Below the pieces are notes generated by a model. The model was not told the origin of the DNA, searched no databases, and saw only the letters and a list, made by a program, of their open reading frames with translations. From NCBI RefSeq assembly GCF_040438645.1, contig NZ_CP159253.1:1178001-1242000 (forward strand): 64,000 nucleotides of DNA, written 5' to 3'. Positions 61,878 through 64,000 of this stretch are shown piece after piece; within the stretch, counting starts at the first letter, position 1, and each line of letters opens with the position of its first letter. Origin of the DNA: Mesorhizobium sp. WSM2240 (lineage in GTDB: Bacteria; Pseudomonadota; Alphaproteobacteria; Rhizobiales; Rhizobiaceae). Position numbers and translations under genes: made by a program.

Positions 61878-63533
61878 ATGATCGCATTGTCACGAGGCGT
61901 GCTGGCTACCTTTCTGGTCTTCTGGATGGCGGCCGCGGCCGCAGCTACGGATCGCACGATCATCGTGCTCGATGCGTCGGGCTCCATGTGGGGCCAGATC
62001 GGCGGTCAGCCCAAGCTCGAAATCGCACGCCAGACGCTGAGGACGGTGCTCCAGACCATACCGGCCGACATGGAATTGGGGCTTCTGGCCTATGGCCATC
62101 GTGAAAAGGGCAATTGCGACGACATCGAACTGGTGGTCGCGCCCGCGCCGGGCGCAGCCAGTTCCATAACCGCCGCGGCGGATACGATGAAGTTTCTCGG
62201 CAAGACGCCGCTTTCCGCCTCGGTCCGGCAGGCCGCCGAAGCACTGCGCTACACCGAGGACAAGGCGACAGTCATTCTGATCACCGACGGCCTCGAAACC
62301 TGCAATGCCGACCCTTGCGCTGTCGGAACCGAACTCGAGCAGGCGGGCGTTGACTTCACCGCCCATGTCGTCGGCTTCGGCCTGACGGCGGAAGAGGGCA
62401 AGCAGGTGGCGTGCCTCGCCGAGAACACCGGCGGCAGATACATCCGGGCGTCGGATGCAGGCGCACTGAAGGATGCGCTGATGGCGACGGTTGCGGCTGC
62501 TCCCGAACCGGAACCGCAGCCCGCGCCAGAACCTGCGCCCGAGCCGGCCGCGCCCGAATTCAACTTCATCCCGCAGACGATCATGGCCGAGGGCCAGCCG
62601 GCGTTGAACGAAGCTGGAAACGCTTACGAAATCTATGCGGTGAAGGCTGATGGCACGAAGGGTGAGCGCGTCGCAACGGAATACAACAACTACAAGGGCA
62701 GTCTCGAACCCGGCGATTATATAGTCAGGGCGACGCTCGGCGAGGCTTCCGCCGAAATGCCGGTCAAGATCGAAGCCGGCAAGGTCGCCGAGCCGGCCTT
62801 CGTGCTCAACGCCGGCACGTTGATCGTCCGGCCGCTTGCGAGCGAGGGCGCGGAGGTCAGCGACGGCGCGACCGTCGTCACCGAATATCCGGGCGGCAAA
62901 GCCACCAATTACGGCCTGACCAGGATTGTCCTGCCCGCCGGCGAGCAGAAGGTTACTGTCAGGATCGGCAAGGGCGAAGTCACAGAGCCGCTGAGCTTGG
63001 CCGCCGGCCAGACTGTCGAGAAAGATGTGGTGCTCGGCATTGGCAGCGTTATCGTCAACGCCCTTTATGCCGAAGGCGGCGAAAAGGTCGGCGCCTCCGG
63101 GCTCGACGTCAAGATATTCAAGGCCAAAAAGAACATCGACGGCTCGCGCGAGCAGGTTACCTACGGCTTTGGCCCCGATACAAAATTCGAGCTGTCGCCG
63201 GGCGACTACGTCGCGATGGTGCGAATGGATAAGGCGGAGGCGGAGCAGCCCTTCAACATCCGCGCCGGCGAGGCGAAGGACGTCACCGCTGACCTGAACG
63301 CAGGCGTGCTTGCCGTCTCAGCACCGGGCGCGAAGCATATTGAGGTGTTCGAGGCCAGGAAGGACATTCAGGGCAACCGCAAGGCGTTCGGCTATGCCTT
63401 CGACGAGAGGCACCAGGCGACCTTGCCTGCCGGCGACTATGTGATTGTCGCCGATCGAGGCGACAATGGCGGCAAGAAGGAAGCGACTGCGACGGTCAAT
63501 GCCGGCGAGCGAACCGAGGTGACAGTTCCTTAG
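61878..63533 (+). CDS. Exported VWA-domain protein
   Basis: The 551-residue protein has a signal peptide (ALSRGVLATFLVFWMAAAAAA) and a von Willebrand A domain with the MIDAS motif DASGSMWG (about 31-38), and LITDGLETCN. After a Pro/Glu/Ala linker (PEPEPQPAPEPAPEP) come three or more beta-type repeats with YIVRATLGEAS, YVAMVRMDKAEAE and YVIVADRGDNGG. It should act outside the cytosol, binding metal and a partner or forming a surface-associated structure. Its role is unknown. Confidence 0.85.
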   Translation: MIALSRGVLATFLVFWMAAAAAATDRTIIVLDASGSMWGQIGGQPKLEIARQTLRTVLQTIPADMELGLLAYGHREKGNCDDIELVVAPAPGAASSITAAADTMKFLGKTPLSASVRQAAEALRYTEDKATVILITDGLETCNADPCAVGTELEQAGVDFTAHVVGFGLTAEEGKQVACLAENTGGRYIRASDAGALKDALMATVAAAPEPEPQPAPEPAPEPAAPEFNFIPQTIMAEGQPALNEAGNAYEIYAVKADGTKGERVATEYNNYKGSLEPGDYIVRATLGEASAEMPVKIEAGKVAEPAFVLNAGTLIVRPLASEGAEVSDGATVVTEYPGGKATNYGLTRIVLPAGEQKVTVRIGKGEVTEPLSLAAGQTVEKDVVLGIGSVIVNALYAEGGEKVGASGLDVKIFKAKKNIDGSREQVTYGFGPDTKFELSPGDYVAMVRMDKAEAEQPFNIRAGEAKDVTADLNAGVLAVSAPGAKHIEVFEARKDIQGNRKAFGYAFDERHQATLPAGDYVIVADRGDNGGKKEATATVNAGERTEVTVP

Positions 63534-63535
63534 CG

Positions 63536-64000
63536 TTATGCCGTCCCGAACGCACTGGCTCCATGGTCGGCGCGTGCGACCATCTGGCGGAAGCCGGCGA
63601 ACAGTTCACGACCAAAGCCGTGCTCGTTGGCCGAAAGGTCGATATCCGGGACTTTCCGCACCGCCAGTTCGGAAGCGGGTGCAAGCACCTCGAGCGCGCC
63701 GTTGTCGGCGTCCAGCCGGATGATGTCGCCGTCCCGGATCTTGCCGATGACGCCGCCCTCGAGAGCTTCCGGCGTCACATGGATCGCCGCCGGAACCTTG
63801 CCGGAAGCGCCTGACATGCGGCCGTCAGTGACAAGCGCCACTTTGTGACCGCGGTCCTGCAGCACGCCCAGTATCGTCGTCAGCTTGTGCAGTTCGGGCA
63901 TGCCGTTGGCCTTGGGTCCCTGGAACCGGATCACTGCCACGAAATCGCGATCGAGCTGGCCGGCCTTGAAGGCGTCGTTCAGCGCCTGCTGGCTGTCGAG
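63536..64000 (-). CDS. edd: Phosphogluconate dehydratase, C-terminal part (cut by window edge)
   Basis: The visible 154 codons include [21 protein letters not shown] and [30 protein letters not shown] and an ending [10 protein letters not shown]. These are the C-terminal part of the Edd/IlvD dehydratase family, with wording closest to Edd of the Entner-Doudoroff pathway (6-phosphogluconate to KDPG; [4Fe-4S] enzyme). The 5' part continues beyond the right edge. The TAA stop at 63,536 almost abuts the VWA gene, convergent. Confidence 0.85.
   Translation of the reverse strand, partial: LDSQQALNDAFKAGQLDRDFVAVIRFQGPKANGMPELHKLTTILGVLQDRGHKVALVTDGRMSGASGKVPAAIHVTPEALEGGVIGKIRDGDIIRLDADNGALEVLAPASELAVRKVPDIDLSANEHGFGRELFAGFRQMVARADHGASAFGTA

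Overview
The window looks like chromosomal DNA of a Hyphomicrobiales bacterium of the Mesorhizobium/Phyllobacteriaceae kind, cut by a mobile island. Evidence for this is the high GC content, DUF768 and DUF982 proteins, a MucR regulator, and the core order murA - DUF2948 - hisD - UPF0262 - phosphatase - infA - maf - yacG - tRNA-Phe.

Bases 1 to about 30,370 are the integrase-proximal part of an integrative element. A P4-type tyrosine integrase (28,961-30,157) sits beside the 3' end of tRNA-Phe. The left edge cuts into trbI, followed by a DUF2274 gene, so the conjugation genes and the far attachment site lie outside the window. The cargo is patchy: intact genes alternate with decayed ones (ftsH fragment, IS91-type transposase remnant, frameshifted DUF982, EamA transporter, methyltransferase and others).

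The most interesting cargo is a compact locus at 904-5,559. It holds an HD-domain phosphohydrolase of the YfbR/DatZ type and a protein that fuses a P-loop kinase domain to an adenylosuccinate-synthetase domain. In that domain the catalytic Asp of PurA is Ser, as I recall for phage PurZ, the 2-aminoadenine (Z) enzyme. A DUF7002 protein follows, and then a convergent ATP-grasp (PEP/pyruvate-binding-like) protein whose 3' end overlaps it by 4 bases. No phage structural genes are nearby. This is a candidate for an undescribed bacterial purine-nucleotide-modifying system, possibly for defence or DNA/nucleotide modification; that role is inference.

A second theme at 8.3-16.9 kb is stress. It includes an HWE-type sensor kinase, a DUF892/DUF3606 operon, DUF982, SIR2, DUF768 and a FAD/Rieske oxidoreductase. 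Six of these units are preceded by motifs resembling EcfG (general stress response) promoters, GGAAC-N16/17-(C/G/A)GTT. A regulator cluster (Crp/Fnr remnant, LuxR-type, MucR, TetR) and a large SF2 helicase complete the island.

From 30,370 rightward the DNA is ordinary core chromosome: tRNA-Phe, yacG-maf-infA, phosphatase, UPF0262, hisD, DUF2948, murA, tRNA-Thr, a branched-chain amino acid ABC transporter (livM-H-K-F-G), an SBF-type transporter, a TRAP transporter with a DadA-like oxidoreductase, the molybdate system modABC plus a ModE-like regulator with a ModE-like operator, proC, an exopolysaccharide cluster (ligase, glycosyltransferases, WecG/TagA, flippase, Wzz), folD, a GlxA-type regulator, a VWA protein and the 3' part of edd.
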